From Streptosporangium sp040640155 (lineage in GTDB: Bacteria > Actinomycetota > Actinomycetes > Streptosporangiales > Streptosporangiaceae): a stretch of 64,000 nt of DNA. The position numbers and the translations under genes are program-made. The first letter of the stretch is position 1; every line of letters begins with the position of its first letter. The notes beneath the pieces are model-generated. The model did no database searches and was not told the DNA's origin. It worked only from the letters and a program-made list of their open reading frames with translations. Where the stretch lies: contig NZ_JBFABE010000030.1 of the NCBI RefSeq assembly GCF_040640155.1, forward strand, positions 20,925-84,924, in the 5' to 3' direction. Positions 26,777-36,060 of the stretch are shown here, one piece after another.

Positions 26777-28093
26777 TCAGCTCGCCGCCGCCCTGCGGAA
26801 CTCCGTGCGGGGCTCCTCGATCTCCCCGAGGGAGACGGTCTCGCGCTTGAAGAAGAGCGCCAGGGTCCAGTCGGCGGTCACGCGGACCTTGCGGTTGAAG
26901 GTGGGGACCCGCGACAGGTGGTAGGTGCGGTGCAGGAACCACGCGAGCAACCCGCGGACCTTGATCCCGTAGACGTTGGCGACGCCCTTGTGCAGGCCCA
27001 GCCCGGCCACGGAGCCCACGTAGCGGTGGCGGTAGTCGACCAGCTCCTGACCGCGCAGGCTGCGGGTGATGTTGTCGGCCAGGACCTTGGCCTGCCGTAC
27101 GGCGTGCTGCGCGTTGGGCGCGCAGTACTGACCGGGGTTGGTCACGTCGGGCACGCCCGCCACGTCGCCGGCCGTGTAGGCGTCCTCGACGCCGACCACG
27201 GTCAGGCGGGTGGTGGCCTTGATCCGGCCACGCTCGTCCAGCGGCAGGTCACCGGCGTTGACGACCGGGCTGGGCTTCACACCGGCGGTCCACACGATGG
27301 TGGCCGCCTCGAACTCGTCACCGTCGGAGAGCTTGACCAGGCCGCCCTCGCAGGAGTCCAGCCGGGTGTTCATCTTGAGCTCGATGCCGCGCTCACGCAG
27401 CTGCTCGGCGGTCCACTTGCCCATCTCCGGGCCCACCTCGGGCAGGATGCGGTCGGTGGCCTCGACGAGGACCCAGCGCATGTCCGCACGGGAGATGTTG
27501 CGGTAGTAGCGGGCGGCGTCGACCGCCATGTCCTCCAGCTCGGCGAGCGCCTCGATGCCGGCGTAGCCGCCGCCGACCACGACGAACGTCAGGGCGCGCC
27601 TGCGCAGGCCCTCGTCGTCGTCGCTCTCGGCCCGGTCGAGGAGCTCCAGCACCCGGTTGCGGAGCGCGATGGCCTCGCCGACGGTCTTGAAGCCGATCGC
27701 GGCGTCGGCCAGGCCGGGGATGGGGAGGGTCCGGGAGACCGAACCGGCGGCCATGACCACGATGTCGTACTCGATCTCGTGGGGCGTGCCGACGTTGGGG
27801 GCGAAGGTGACCGACTTGGCCGCGTGGTTGACCTTGGAGACCTTGCCGTTGAGGATCGTCGCCTTCGAGAGCACCCGGCGCAGGGGCACCACCACGTGCC
27901 GGGGCGAGAGGTTTCCGGCCGCCGCCTCGGGCAGGAAGGGCTGGTAGGTCATGTGGGACTCGGGGGTGAGAACGGTGATTCGCACGCTTCCGTCGCGCAG
28001 TTCCTTGCGAAGGGTGTGCTGCAGGCGCAGCACGGTGTAGAGGCCGACGTAGCCTCCGCCGACTACCACGATGTGCTTGGAGTTGCGGTCCAC
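26777..28093 (-). CDS. ndh: Type II NADH dehydrogenase (NDH-2 family FAD oxidoreductase)
   Basis: Non-proton-pumping NADH:quinone oxidoreductase attached to the inner membrane face. FAD-binding HIVVVGGGYVGLYT starts at about residue 7; the NADH-binding Rossmann motif TFVVVGGGYAGIEALAELE is at about 168. TAGDVAG and the motif NAQHAVRQAK, which contact FAD and quinone in the family, are present. 438 residues and an amphipathic C-terminus are typical. GTG 28093 has AAGGATG upstream. A Rex operator lies just upstream, indicating control by the NADH/NAD+ ratio. Confidence 0.93.
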   Translation of the reverse strand: MDRNSKHIVVVGGGYVGLYTVLRLQHTLRKELRDGSVRITVLTPESHMTYQPFLPEAAAGNLSPRHVVVPLRRVLSKATILNGKVSKVNHAAKSVTFAPNVGTPHEIEYDIVVMAAGSVSRTLPIPGLADAAIGFKTVGEAIALRNRVLELLDRAESDDDEGLRRRALTFVVVGGGYAGIEALAELEDMAVDAARYYRNISRADMRWVLVEATDRILPEVGPEMGKWTAEQLRERGIELKMNTRLDSCEGGLVKLSDGDEFEAATIVWTAGVKPSPVVNAGDLPLDERGRIKATTRLTVVGVEDAYTAGDVAGVPDVTNPGQYCAPNAQHAVRQAKVLADNITRSLRGQELVDYRHRYVGSVAGLGLHKGVANVYGIKVRGLLAWFLHRTYHLSRVPTFNRKVRVTADWTLALFFKRETVSLGEIEEPRTEFRRAAAS

Positions 28094-28118
28094 TGTGACG
28101 CCATCCTTAAGTTTCGAG

Positions 28119-28140
28119 GCTTGTGAAACCTTTCACAAGC
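28119..28140 (-). promoter_or_regulatory. Rex operator upstream of ndh
   Basis: A perfect 22-bp inverted repeat, arms GCTTGTGAAA and TTTCACAAGC around CC. It matches the Rex consensus TTGTGAA-N4-TTCACAA exactly. On the minus strand a TATGCT −10 box overlaps its upstream edge, so bound Rex would cover the transcription start. Confidence 0.85.
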
Positions 28141-28252
28141 ATACCTCCGCGTCTCCCCACGCGCCAGGGGCGCCTCCGGCAACGGGGCCGGATTTTTCGC
28201 TGCTGGTTAGGAAAATCAGTTTTTCACAGGATAATTCCGTGCGATCTTCCCT

Positions 28253-28270
28253 TTGTGATCGACTTCACAA
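28253..28270 (-). promoter_or_regulatory. Second Rex-like operator
   Basis: TTGTGAT-N4-TTCACAA: one mismatch to the Rex consensus. It overlaps the stop of the uracil-DNA glycosylase gene about 130 bases upstream of the first site. Confidence 0.6.
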
Positions 28271-29065
28271 GGTGCGCAGGGCGTTCGCCCTGGTGAAGAG
28301 GTCGTCGAGCATCCGGGCGGTCACCCGGCCGGTGAAGGTGTTCTGCTGGCTGGGGTGGTAGCAGCCCAGCAGCCATGTCCGGGTGCCCGAGGAGGAGACG
28401 AGCTCCACTTCGGCGCCGTGACCGAAGGAGGGTCGCGGGCGGGGCACCGTGTAACCGGCCTCCCCGAGGGCGGGCCAGAGCGCCTGCCAGGCGAACCCGC
28501 CGAGCGCGACGACCACCCGCAGGTCGGCCGAGGCCAGGGCGATCTCGCGGGCCAGCCAGGGGGAACACGCCGCCCGCTCGGCCGGTTCCGGCTTGTTGGC
28601 GGGCGGGGCGCACCGCACGGCCGCCGCCGTCCGCGCGCCGATCAGGCGCTGCCCGTCGCCTGCGCGCACGCTCGTCTCCTGCGCGGCCAGGCCCGTCCGG
28701 TACAGCGAGGCGAACAACCAGTCACCGCTGCGGTCCCCGGTGAAGATCCTGCCCGTCCTGTTGCCGCCGTGCGCCGCCGGGGCCAGCCCCACGATGAGCA
28801 CCTGCGGCCTCTCCTCGCCCCACCCGGCGATGGGCCGCCCCCAGTAGGTCTCCGTGGCGAACGCCCGCCTCTTGACCGTCGCCACCTCCTCGCGCCACTC
28901 GACCAGGCGCGGGCAGGCCCGGCAGACGGACTGGGCGGCCGCGAGCCCGCCGAGGTCGGGGATCCTCGACGCGAGCTCGCGCACCTCGTCGGGGGTGCGG
29001 GCGACGGGGGTGTCGGGCCGGGCGGGGTCTTCGGGCCAGCCCGAGCCGGGAGGAACGTGGGTCAT
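28265..29065 (-). CDS. Type 5 uracil-DNA glycosylase
   Basis: Base-excision repair enzyme removing uracil, hypoxanthine or damaged pyrimidines. Motif A GLAPAAHGGNRTGRIFTGD lacks the catalytic Asp/Asn seen in other UDG families, which defines family 5. The C-terminal motif is HPSQQNTFTGR. Cysteines (CRACPRL near residue 40; CAPP; CSPW) can bind the [4Fe-4S] cluster. 266 residues from ATG 29065. Confidence 0.93.
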   Translation of the reverse strand: MTHVPPGSGWPEDPARPDTPVARTPDEVRELASRIPDLGGLAAAQSVCRACPRLVEWREEVATVKRRAFATETYWGRPIAGWGEERPQVLIVGLAPAAHGGNRTGRIFTGDRSGDWLFASLYRTGLAAQETSVRAGDGQRLIGARTAAAVRCAPPANKPEPAERAACSPWLAREIALASADLRVVVALGGFAWQALWPALGEAGYTVPRPRPSFGHGAEVELVSSSGTRTWLLGCYHPSQQNTFTGRVTARMLDDLFTRANALRTL

Positions 29066-29347
29066 CCTCCGATGGTGCCCGATCCCGGGCCCGCCCGGGC
29101 CGTCCCGCACCCGCCCCGGGCCCGCCTTGAACCGTCCCGGGTCCGCCTCGGACCGCCCGGAGTCCACTCGGAGCCCACTCGGAGCCCGCCCGGAGGCCGC
29201 GCCGGGCCGCGCCGGGCCGCGCCGGCACGCGAAAAGGCGGCGCCCGCGAGGTGCGGACGCCGCCTGTCGTACTCGGGGAACGGCCGGCGCCGAGGCACCG
29301 GCCGCGTCACCGTGACCCGTCAGGTGTCACCGTGACCTGCCGGACCG

Positions 29348-30481
29348 TCAGGCGCCGGAGGCCGAGGTGCTCGGAGCCGGGGCGGGCGCGTCACAGGTGA
29401 ACTCGCCCTTCTCGGCGGCGGTGGTCGGGCCGCCGTCGACCTCGATCGCGCGCCTGGACTCGTTCTTGCCGACGGCCGAGACGGTCCAGGTGTCGCTCAC
29501 GCTCACGCTCTGCGGGCCGTGACCGCCGAAGTACTGACGCTGCCAGTCGCCCGCGACGCCGTCACGGATCCAGCGGTACTTCACCGCGACGTGGCCGCGG
29601 GAGACGCCGATCGTGCCGGTGAAGGTACGGGTCGCCGGGCAGGCGCCGGAGGCCTTGGCCGGAGCGCTGACCGAGGCCGAGACCTTGGGAGCCTCGTCCT
29701 GGCAACGGATCTTGAAGTACTCGCGGCCGGAGGAGGTGTCCACCGGGCCCAGGATCTCCAGCGAGGCCCAGCCCCTGAAGTCGTCACGGGGCTTGATCAC
29801 GTGGAAGACCCTGCGCGAACCGTCGACGCGGACGGCGTCACGCTCGACAACGTGGCCGTTGACGACGAACTGGTAGCGCACCCAGCGGGTGCCGGAGGCG
29901 CTGATGCGGCCGACCAGGGTGGCCTTGCAGTCACCCTCGTCCACCCAGAGCCGCGCGTCGACGCGAGGCTTGGGCGGCCGGATGACCTCGTGGTCGTCCT
30001 CGCCCCCGCCGCAGGAGACCGCGAAACGGCCCTTGGCGGAGGTGGCGGCGCGGGGAGCCAGGAGCTGGATGGCCTGCCAGCCCTTGACGTCGCCCTTGAA
30101 GGTGGCGCTCTCCCTGACGGTGAAGTGCTTGACGCCCTTGCCGCGGAAGGTGAAGCTCTTCACCTTGCCCTTGGACCCGTCACCGCGCAGCCAGCGGTAG
30201 GCGACGGTGGTCTTGCTCTTGACGGCCTTCACCTTGAGCTTCGAGGAGAAGGTCACCTTGACCGGGCACTCGCCGCTGTACCTGGCGGGCGAGGCCTTGG
30301 GCGTGCCGGCCCAGACCGCGGGCCTGGGCTTCGGCTTGGCGACGGCCGAGGTGGCCGCCGTCGCCGTCTGGCTTCCGCTGGCCGCCGCTGCGGGCGTGAC
30401 CAGCAGGCCAGTCGCCATCGTCGCCAGCATGGCCACGCCGGCTCCTGTTGCGGCTAGCTTTCGTGCTAGTCCGGACTTCAT
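29348..30481 (-). CDS. Exported protein with three similar beta-type domains
   Basis: 377 residues. A signal peptide (MKSGLARKLAATGAG…AAAAS) is followed by three related domains of about 100 residues. Each begins with a Cys (CPVKVTFSS, CKATLVGRIS, CPATRTFTG), has a Tyr-x-Trp/Phe core (YRWLRGDG, YQFVVNGHV, YRWIRDG) and ends with a second Cys (AVSCGG, KIRCQ, EFTC), suggesting disulfide-closed Ig-like folds. The C-terminus is Ala/Pro/Ser-rich. Similar tandem domains occur in uncharacterised actinomycete secreted proteins. Function unknown. Confidence 0.85.
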   Translation of the reverse strand: MKSGLARKLAATGAGVAMLATMATGLLVTPAAAASGSQTATAATSAVAKPKPRPAVWAGTPKASPARYSGECPVKVTFSSKLKVKAVKSKTTVAYRWLRGDGSKGKVKSFTFRGKGVKHFTVRESATFKGDVKGWQAIQLLAPRAATSAKGRFAVSCGGGEDDHEVIRPPKPRVDARLWVDEGDCKATLVGRISASGTRWVRYQFVVNGHVVERDAVRVDGSRRVFHVIKPRDDFRGWASLEILGPVDTSSGREYFKIRCQDEAPKVSASVSAPAKASGACPATRTFTGTIGVSRGHVAVKYRWIRDGVAGDWQRQYFGGHGPQSVSVSDTWTVSAVGKNESRRAIEVDGGPTTAAEKGEFTCDAPAPAPSTSASGA

Positions 30482-30649
30482 GAGGGGGTGCTCCGTTCGT
30501 TGGGAGACAAGATCGCCCATAGGAGACGGTTGCCGCCCCGGCGTCATCCGTGCCAGGTCTCACGGCAAAGCCTCCCCAAGGCTCCTTTAGCACACCATAA
30601 ACGGAAAATCTTTCTCAATACTCCTGAACGCCAGAATTGTTACGGCTTG

Positions 30650-31606
30650 TTATGGTTTAGCGATAGACCATGCGATACCGTCGAGGATGTCACGCTCGCT
30701 GGTGACCACTTCGCCGAAACCGTACCGGCTCACTATGCGGTCCAGGATGAGCGCTCCCGCGCCGATGACGTCGACCCGTCCCGGATGCATGACGGGAATC
30801 GCCGAGCGCCGCGCGACGGCCATTCCAAGCAACCGCTCGGCGATGTCATGCACCTGACCTGCCGCGATTCTTGAATGGTGGATTTTCTCCGGGTCGTACT
30901 CCGGCAGTTCGAGCGCCATCCCGGCGACGGTGGTGACGGAGCCGGCGAGCCCGACCAGGGTCATCGCCCGCTCCACGGGCACCTCGGCCGCCACCCGGTC
31001 CAGCGCGTCGTCGATGTCGGCCGTCGCCGCCTCGACCGCCTCGGCCGACGGCGGGTCGCCGGCGTCGCGCAGGTGCCGCTCGGTCAGCCGGACGCACCCG
31101 ATGTCCACCGAGAGGGCGGCCTCCACGTGCGTGGAGCCGAGCACGAACTCGGTCGACCCCCCGCCGATGTCGACCACCAGGTACGGCGGGCGGGTGCCCT
31201 CGCAGGAGGGCATCCCCGTCTCGGGCGAGAGCCGCACCAGATCCCGGGTGGCGCCGGTGAACGACAGCTCCGCCTCCTCGGCCCCGGTGATCACCTCGGG
31301 TTCCGTCCCGAAGATCTCACGTACGCCGTCCACGAACTCCTGCCGGTTGGCGGCGTCGCGGGTGGCACTGGTGGCGACCACCCGGACCCGGGCGGCCTCG
31401 TGCCGGTCGATGAGCCCGGCGTAACCGCGCATGGCGGTGAACGTGCGCTCCAGGGCCTCGGGGGCGAGCCTGCCGGTCCTGTCGACGTCCTGGCCCAGCC
31501 GGACGATCTCCATCCGGCGTTCGACGTCGGAGAGACCGCCGGCGCCGACGGCGGCGATGAGCAGGCGGACGGAGTTGGTGCCACAGTCGATCGCGGCGAC
31601 GCGCAT
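30650..31606 (-). CDS. ppx: Ppx/GppA-family exopolyphosphatase
   Basis: Hydrolyses polyphosphate or pppGpp. The actin/Hsp70-like ATPase fold shows AAIDCGTNSVRLLIA at the start, VVATSATRDAANRQEF, LVVDIGGGSTEFVLG and GLAGSVTTVAGMAL. 318 residues matches the short actinobacterial PPX1/PPX2 group. ATG 31606 follows AAGGAGG by seven bases. Order ppx–DUF501–ftsB–eno equals the Rv1026–Rv1023 block. Confidence 0.94.
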   Translation of the reverse strand: MRVAAIDCGTNSVRLLIAAVGAGGLSDVERRMEIVRLGQDVDRTGRLAPEALERTFTAMRGYAGLIDRHEAARVRVVATSATRDAANRQEFVDGVREIFGTEPEVITGAEEAELSFTGATRDLVRLSPETGMPSCEGTRPPYLVVDIGGGSTEFVLGSTHVEAALSVDIGCVRLTERHLRDAGDPPSAEAVEAATADIDDALDRVAAEVPVERAMTLVGLAGSVTTVAGMALELPEYDPEKIHHSRIAAGQVHDIAERLLGMAVARRSAIPVMHPGRVDVIGAGALILDRIVSRYGFGEVVTSERDILDGIAWSIAKP

Positions 31607-31775
31607 CACGCGGCCTCCTTCGGGGCTCGGGACAGGGCCGGGGTCGGGGTCGGGTTCACGGCCACGGTCCGGGACGCGACCGCGACCGGGATCGAGGCCG
31701 AGGTCGAGATCAAGGCCGGGGGCGGCGTCGGGGGCCGGGAGGCGGCCGGGGGCGCGGTCCTGGGCGGGAGCGGGG
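31607..31775. repeat. Low-complexity GGTCG/GACCG-rich spacer
   Basis: The 169 bases between ppx and the DUF501 gene are built from short GGGTCGGGGTC and CCGAGGTCGAG-like units. Frames crossing it are repetitive (DPDPGP-type) and are not called. Confidence 0.5.
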
Positions 31776-32285
31776 TCATCGCGGGTCCGCGTCCTCGACG
31801 CAGGGCCCGGCGGCCCACCACGCGCCGAGCGCGTCGAGGGTCTCACGGCCGAACGGGTTGCCACCGGGCACCGCGAGCTCGTGCCCGGCCAGGGCGTGCA
31901 GGCACTTCACCCGGGTGGGCATGCCCCCGGTGCTCTGCATGTCCCGTGGCAACGGCTCCAGGCCGTCCTCGGCGGCGGCCCGGTCGCGGCGGGCCAGGTA
32001 GTCCTCGTGGGCCGCCCGGTAGGCCTCGGCCAGCTCCGGGTCGTCGGCCAGCCTGGCCTGCATCTCCCGCATGATCCCCGACGTCTCCAGCGTGCCGATG
32101 GCGGAGGCCGCCCGGGGGCACGTCAGGTAGAACAGCGTCGGGAACGGCGACCCGTCGGGCAGCCTCGGCGAGGTCTCGACGACGTCGGGCAGCCCGCACG
32201 GGCAGCGGTGCGCCACCCCGCGCAGTCCTCGCGGCGTCCGGCCGAGCTGTCGCTCCACCGCCGCCACGTCGCGGTCATCGACCAT
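31776..32285 (-). CDS. DUF501 family protein
   Basis: 169 residues. The Cys/His-containing start VAHRCPCGLPDVVETSPRL and the later LFYLTCPRA and PTRVKCLHALAGHELA are family features (Rv1025-like); the Cys and His residues may bind metal. It sits between ftsB-like and ppx genes in the same order as in mycobacteria. ATG 32285 is preferred over GTG 32294, which is too close to the AGGGGG site. Function unknown. Confidence 0.9.
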   Translation of the reverse strand: MVDDRDVAAVERQLGRTPRGLRGVAHRCPCGLPDVVETSPRLPDGSPFPTLFYLTCPRAASAIGTLETSGIMREMQARLADDPELAEAYRAAHEDYLARRDRAAAEDGLEPLPRDMQSTGGMPTRVKCLHALAGHELAVPGGNPFGRETLDALGAWWAAGPCVEDADPR

Positions 32286-32325
32286 TCGTGACACCCCCTG
32301 AAAGACGAGGACCAGGGTATCGGCG

Positions 32326-32733
32326 TCACCCGGTCTCCTTGGCCGCCTTCTCCCCGCCGCCGCTGTCGGCGGCCTTGACCGAGTCCCACAGGGTCGCGTA
32401 CCACGGCGGCCTGACCGTGGCCTTGCGCTGACCGGCGCCGCCGTCGCGGGAGGGCGTCTTGCCCATGACGACGTAGCACTTCTCCCCGGGGGCGCAGTAG
32501 AAGAGCCGCTCCCTGCCCACCCGCTTGATGAAGCCCGGGTCCCGCGACTGCCTGAGGCGGTCGTCCAGGGCCTTGATCGCGGCGATCTCCCTGGCCTTCT
32601 CCTGCTCCAGGTGGGCGATCTGGCGACGCTGGACGACGTACTCCCTGACGGGGTAGGCCAGGCTCATGGCGATCGCGCAGACCACGATCGCGAGGATCGC
32701 GGCCCGTCCGGTCAGCTGTGGCCGTGCCGCCAT
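32326..32733 (-). CDS. FtsB/DivIC-type septum formation initiator protein
   Basis: 135 residues: a short cytoplasmic start, one membrane helix (about residues 10–30), then a coiled coil (REYVVQRRQIAHLEQEKAREIAAIK, given here as positions about 31–55) and a C-terminal region with CAPGEKCYVV. Small bitopic coiled-coil proteins of this type act in the divisome with FtsL and FtsQ. GGAGG five bases before ATG 32733. Synteny with Rv1024 supports the call. Confidence 0.9.
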   Translation of the reverse strand: MAARPQLTGRAAILAIVVCAIAMSLAYPVREYVVQRRQIAHLEQEKAREIAAIKALDDRLRQSRDPGFIKRVGRERLFYCAPGEKCYVVMGKTPSRDGGAGQRKATVRPPWYATLWDSVKAADSGGGEKAAKETG

Positions 32734-32853
32734 CGCCCCTCCTTCGTCCGCTTCGTCCGCTTCGTCCGTGCGCGTCCGTGCGCGTCCGTGACGCGGGCCC
32801 CTGCCCCGTACGGGGACCGATCCCGGCACCGGCGCTCCCGCCCCCGGACCGGC

Positions 32854-32897
32854 CCGCCCGGAGGCCCGCTCCCGGGCGGGAGCGGGCCTCCGGGCGG
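32854..32897 (-). terminator. Terminator of the enolase gene
   Basis: 20-bp perfect stem (32854–32873 with 32878–32897) with a 4-base loop, 22 bases beyond the eno stop on the minus strand. Confidence 0.8.
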
Positions 32898-32919
32898 AAG
32901 GCCGCCGCCGGAACCGAAA

Positions 32920-34197
<1,278 letters not shown>

Positions 34198-34405
34198 GAA
34201 GCGCTCCTAAAGTCGCAGGACAGTTTGCCTCAGAAGCCTACCGAGCCTTACTTACCGGTACGTCGGCCGGTACCGGGTACCGCGATCCCGTCGTCCGGCG
34301 GCCGGGAACCCTTCACGTCCCGGACACCTCACGGCCGCGGAACCCCCGCGACCGGGGCCCCCTCACGGCCGCGAACCCCTCGCGGTCCGGGCCCTCGCGG
34401 CGGCG

Positions 34406-35389
34406 TCAGGGCAGCCCGTCGCGGACCCGGTCACGGTAGGCGCGGGCGACGGCGCGCAGCTCGGCCTCCGGGTCGAGCCCGGCCGCGTGCGCCTGGCGGA
34501 CCAGCTCGAAGAGCCGCGCGCCCAGGCCGTCGGCCGGGACCCCCTCGGGAAGCTCCACCGGGGCCCCGGCGCGCTCGGCGCGGCGCAGGAGCTGGGCGGC
34601 CAGGGAGAGGGCGGGCTGGCCCATCGGGACGCCGTCGACGGCCGAGCCCGGATCGCCGCCGTTCTTGGCCGCCCGCTCGGCCGCCTTGATCGTCTCCCAG
34701 TTGGCGCTGACCTCGCCCGCGCCGTCCACCCGGGTGTCGGCGAAGACGTGCGGGTGGCGCCGGACGAGCTTGGAGACGATCCCGTCGGCCACGTCGTCGA
34801 TGTCGAACCCGCCGTCGTCACTGTCGCCCGAGCCGCCGCCGACGCCTGCGCCGGCGCGGTCCCGGGCGACCCTGGCGTGGAAGGCCACCTGCAGCAGCAG
34901 GTCGCCCAGCTCCTCGCGGAGCGCCGCGTGGTCGCCCTCCTCGATGGTCTCCAGCACCTCGTAGGCCTCCTCGATGAGGTACGGGGCCAGGGACTCGTGG
35001 GTCTGGCGGGCGTCCCAGGGACACTCGACGCGAAGGCGGTCCATCACCCCGACCAGGTCCAGCAGCCGGGCGCCGGGCAGGTCGTAGGAGCCGGGCACGA
35101 TCTCGATCACCGGCGGGTCGTCGAGGGCCACGGCGGCGTGGCCGATCGAGCGCATCAGCGCCTCGTCGGCCTCCAGCCACACCACGGTCGCCTCCTGGGC
35201 CTCGCGGACCAGCGCGGGCGGGTCCGGGACGACCACCTCGACCTCGATCCCGGCCTCGGCGAGGTAGGGCAGGTGCGGGTGGGCGGCGGAGCCGGTGCGG
35301 ACCGGCCCCTCCTGGAGCGCCTGCCACGCGCGGTGGCCGAGCAGCCCCGGGGCGACCCGGGGCGAGGTGGTGACGACGATCAGCGGCAT
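34406..35389 (-). CDS. mazG: MazG-family nucleoside triphosphate pyrophosphohydrolase
   Basis: House-cleaning enzyme that converts NTPs and damaged dNTPs to monophosphates. 327 residues: an N-terminal domain of about 110 residues, then the MazG domain with CPWDARQTHESLAPYLIEE, EEAYEVLETIEEGD and REELGDLLLQVAFHARVA, holding the EExxE and ExxD magnesium ligands, and a second degenerate helical domain. A linker GAGVGGGSGDSDDGG interrupts the domain. It lies between the surA-like lipoprotein and eno genes, as in mycobacteria (Rv1021). Confidence 0.94.
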   Translation of the reverse strand: MPLIVVTTSPRVAPGLLGHRAWQALQEGPVRTGSAAHPHLPYLAEAGIEVEVVVPDPPALVREAQEATVVWLEADEALMRSIGHAAVALDDPPVIEIVPGSYDLPGARLLDLVGVMDRLRVECPWDARQTHESLAPYLIEEAYEVLETIEEGDHAALREELGDLLLQVAFHARVARDRAGAGVGGGSGDSDDGGFDIDDVADGIVSKLVRRHPHVFADTRVDGAGEVSANWETIKAAERAAKNGGDPGSAVDGVPMGQPALSLAAQLLRRAERAGAPVELPEGVPADGLGARLFELVRQAHAAGLDPEAELRAVARAYRDRVRDGLP

Positions 35390-35397
35390 GCCGGGCG

Positions 35398-36033
35398 CTA
35401 CTGCTGCGGCGGCACGGGAGCCGCCGGGGCCTTGACCTGGGTGCTGAAGCGGTCGCCGGCGACGAAGAGGCCGGGCTGCTGCTCGCTCGGCGCCGTGTTG
35501 AGCTGGCCGTAGCGGGGGTTCCATTCGACCTTCACGGTCGCCGCGTCCTTCTCGGCCTGCGGCCTGCCCTTGTCGACGGACGCCTGGTCCATGCCCCCGC
35601 CGTAGCCGCCGGCGAGCTTCTCGACCATCACCTGCGCCCGCAGGAACTCGCGCATCCGCGAGGGGGGCACCGCGACCTGGAGCAGCTGCTGCTCCAGCTT
35701 CTGCATGCCTCCCAGCCTGGCGACCAGCTGGTCGACCTCGCCCTCGGTGGCCGTGAGGCCCTTGCGCTCGGCGGCCTTCACGAACTTCTTGGCGGTGACC
35801 ATCTGGTAGAGCACGACCTGCGGGACGCTGCCCGGGAACTGCAGCTGCGCGGGGGTGGCGCCGACCTTGGCCAGCGCCCCCTCGTACTCGCGCACGTCCC
35901 TGTCCAGCTCGGCGGAGCTGATCCGTTCCCCGCTCACGATCGCGGCGGCGCCGGCCTGGTTGGGCGAGCAGGCGGTCAGCGCGACCCCGGCGGCGGCGAC
36001 CGCCAGGATGACGCGTACTCGAGTCGACTTCAC
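35398..36033 (-). CDS. SurA-like (peptidyl-prolyl isomerase N-domain) lipoprotein
   Basis: 211 residues. Lipoprotein signal with lipobox LTAC, then a SurA/PrsA-type helical chaperone domain (VSGERISSAELDRDVREYE, VVLYQMVTAKKFVKAAERKG). No parvulin isomerase domain follows. Position between mazG and mfd matches LpqU-region genes in related genomes. GTG 36033 is chosen since AAGGGAA is seven bases upstream; GTG 36048 is also in frame. Probably an exported protein-folding factor. Confidence 0.85.
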   Translation of the reverse strand: MKSTRVRVILAVAAAGVALTACSPNQAGAAAIVSGERISSAELDRDVREYEGALAKVGATPAQLQFPGSVPQVVLYQMVTAKKFVKAAERKGLTATEGEVDQLVARLGGMQKLEQQLLQVAVPPSRMREFLRAQVMVEKLAGGYGGGMDQASVDKGRPQAEKDAATVKVEWNPRYGQLNTAPSEQQPGLFVAGDRFSTQVKAPAAPVPPQQ

Positions 36034-36060
36034 ATGCGTTCCCTTCACGACAAACGCCGC

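Noticed and set aside
31607..31821. Minus-strand frame between ppx and the DUF501 gene
   Set aside because: The sequence is a low-complexity repeat; the ppx start is well defined by a ribosome binding site and family alignment.
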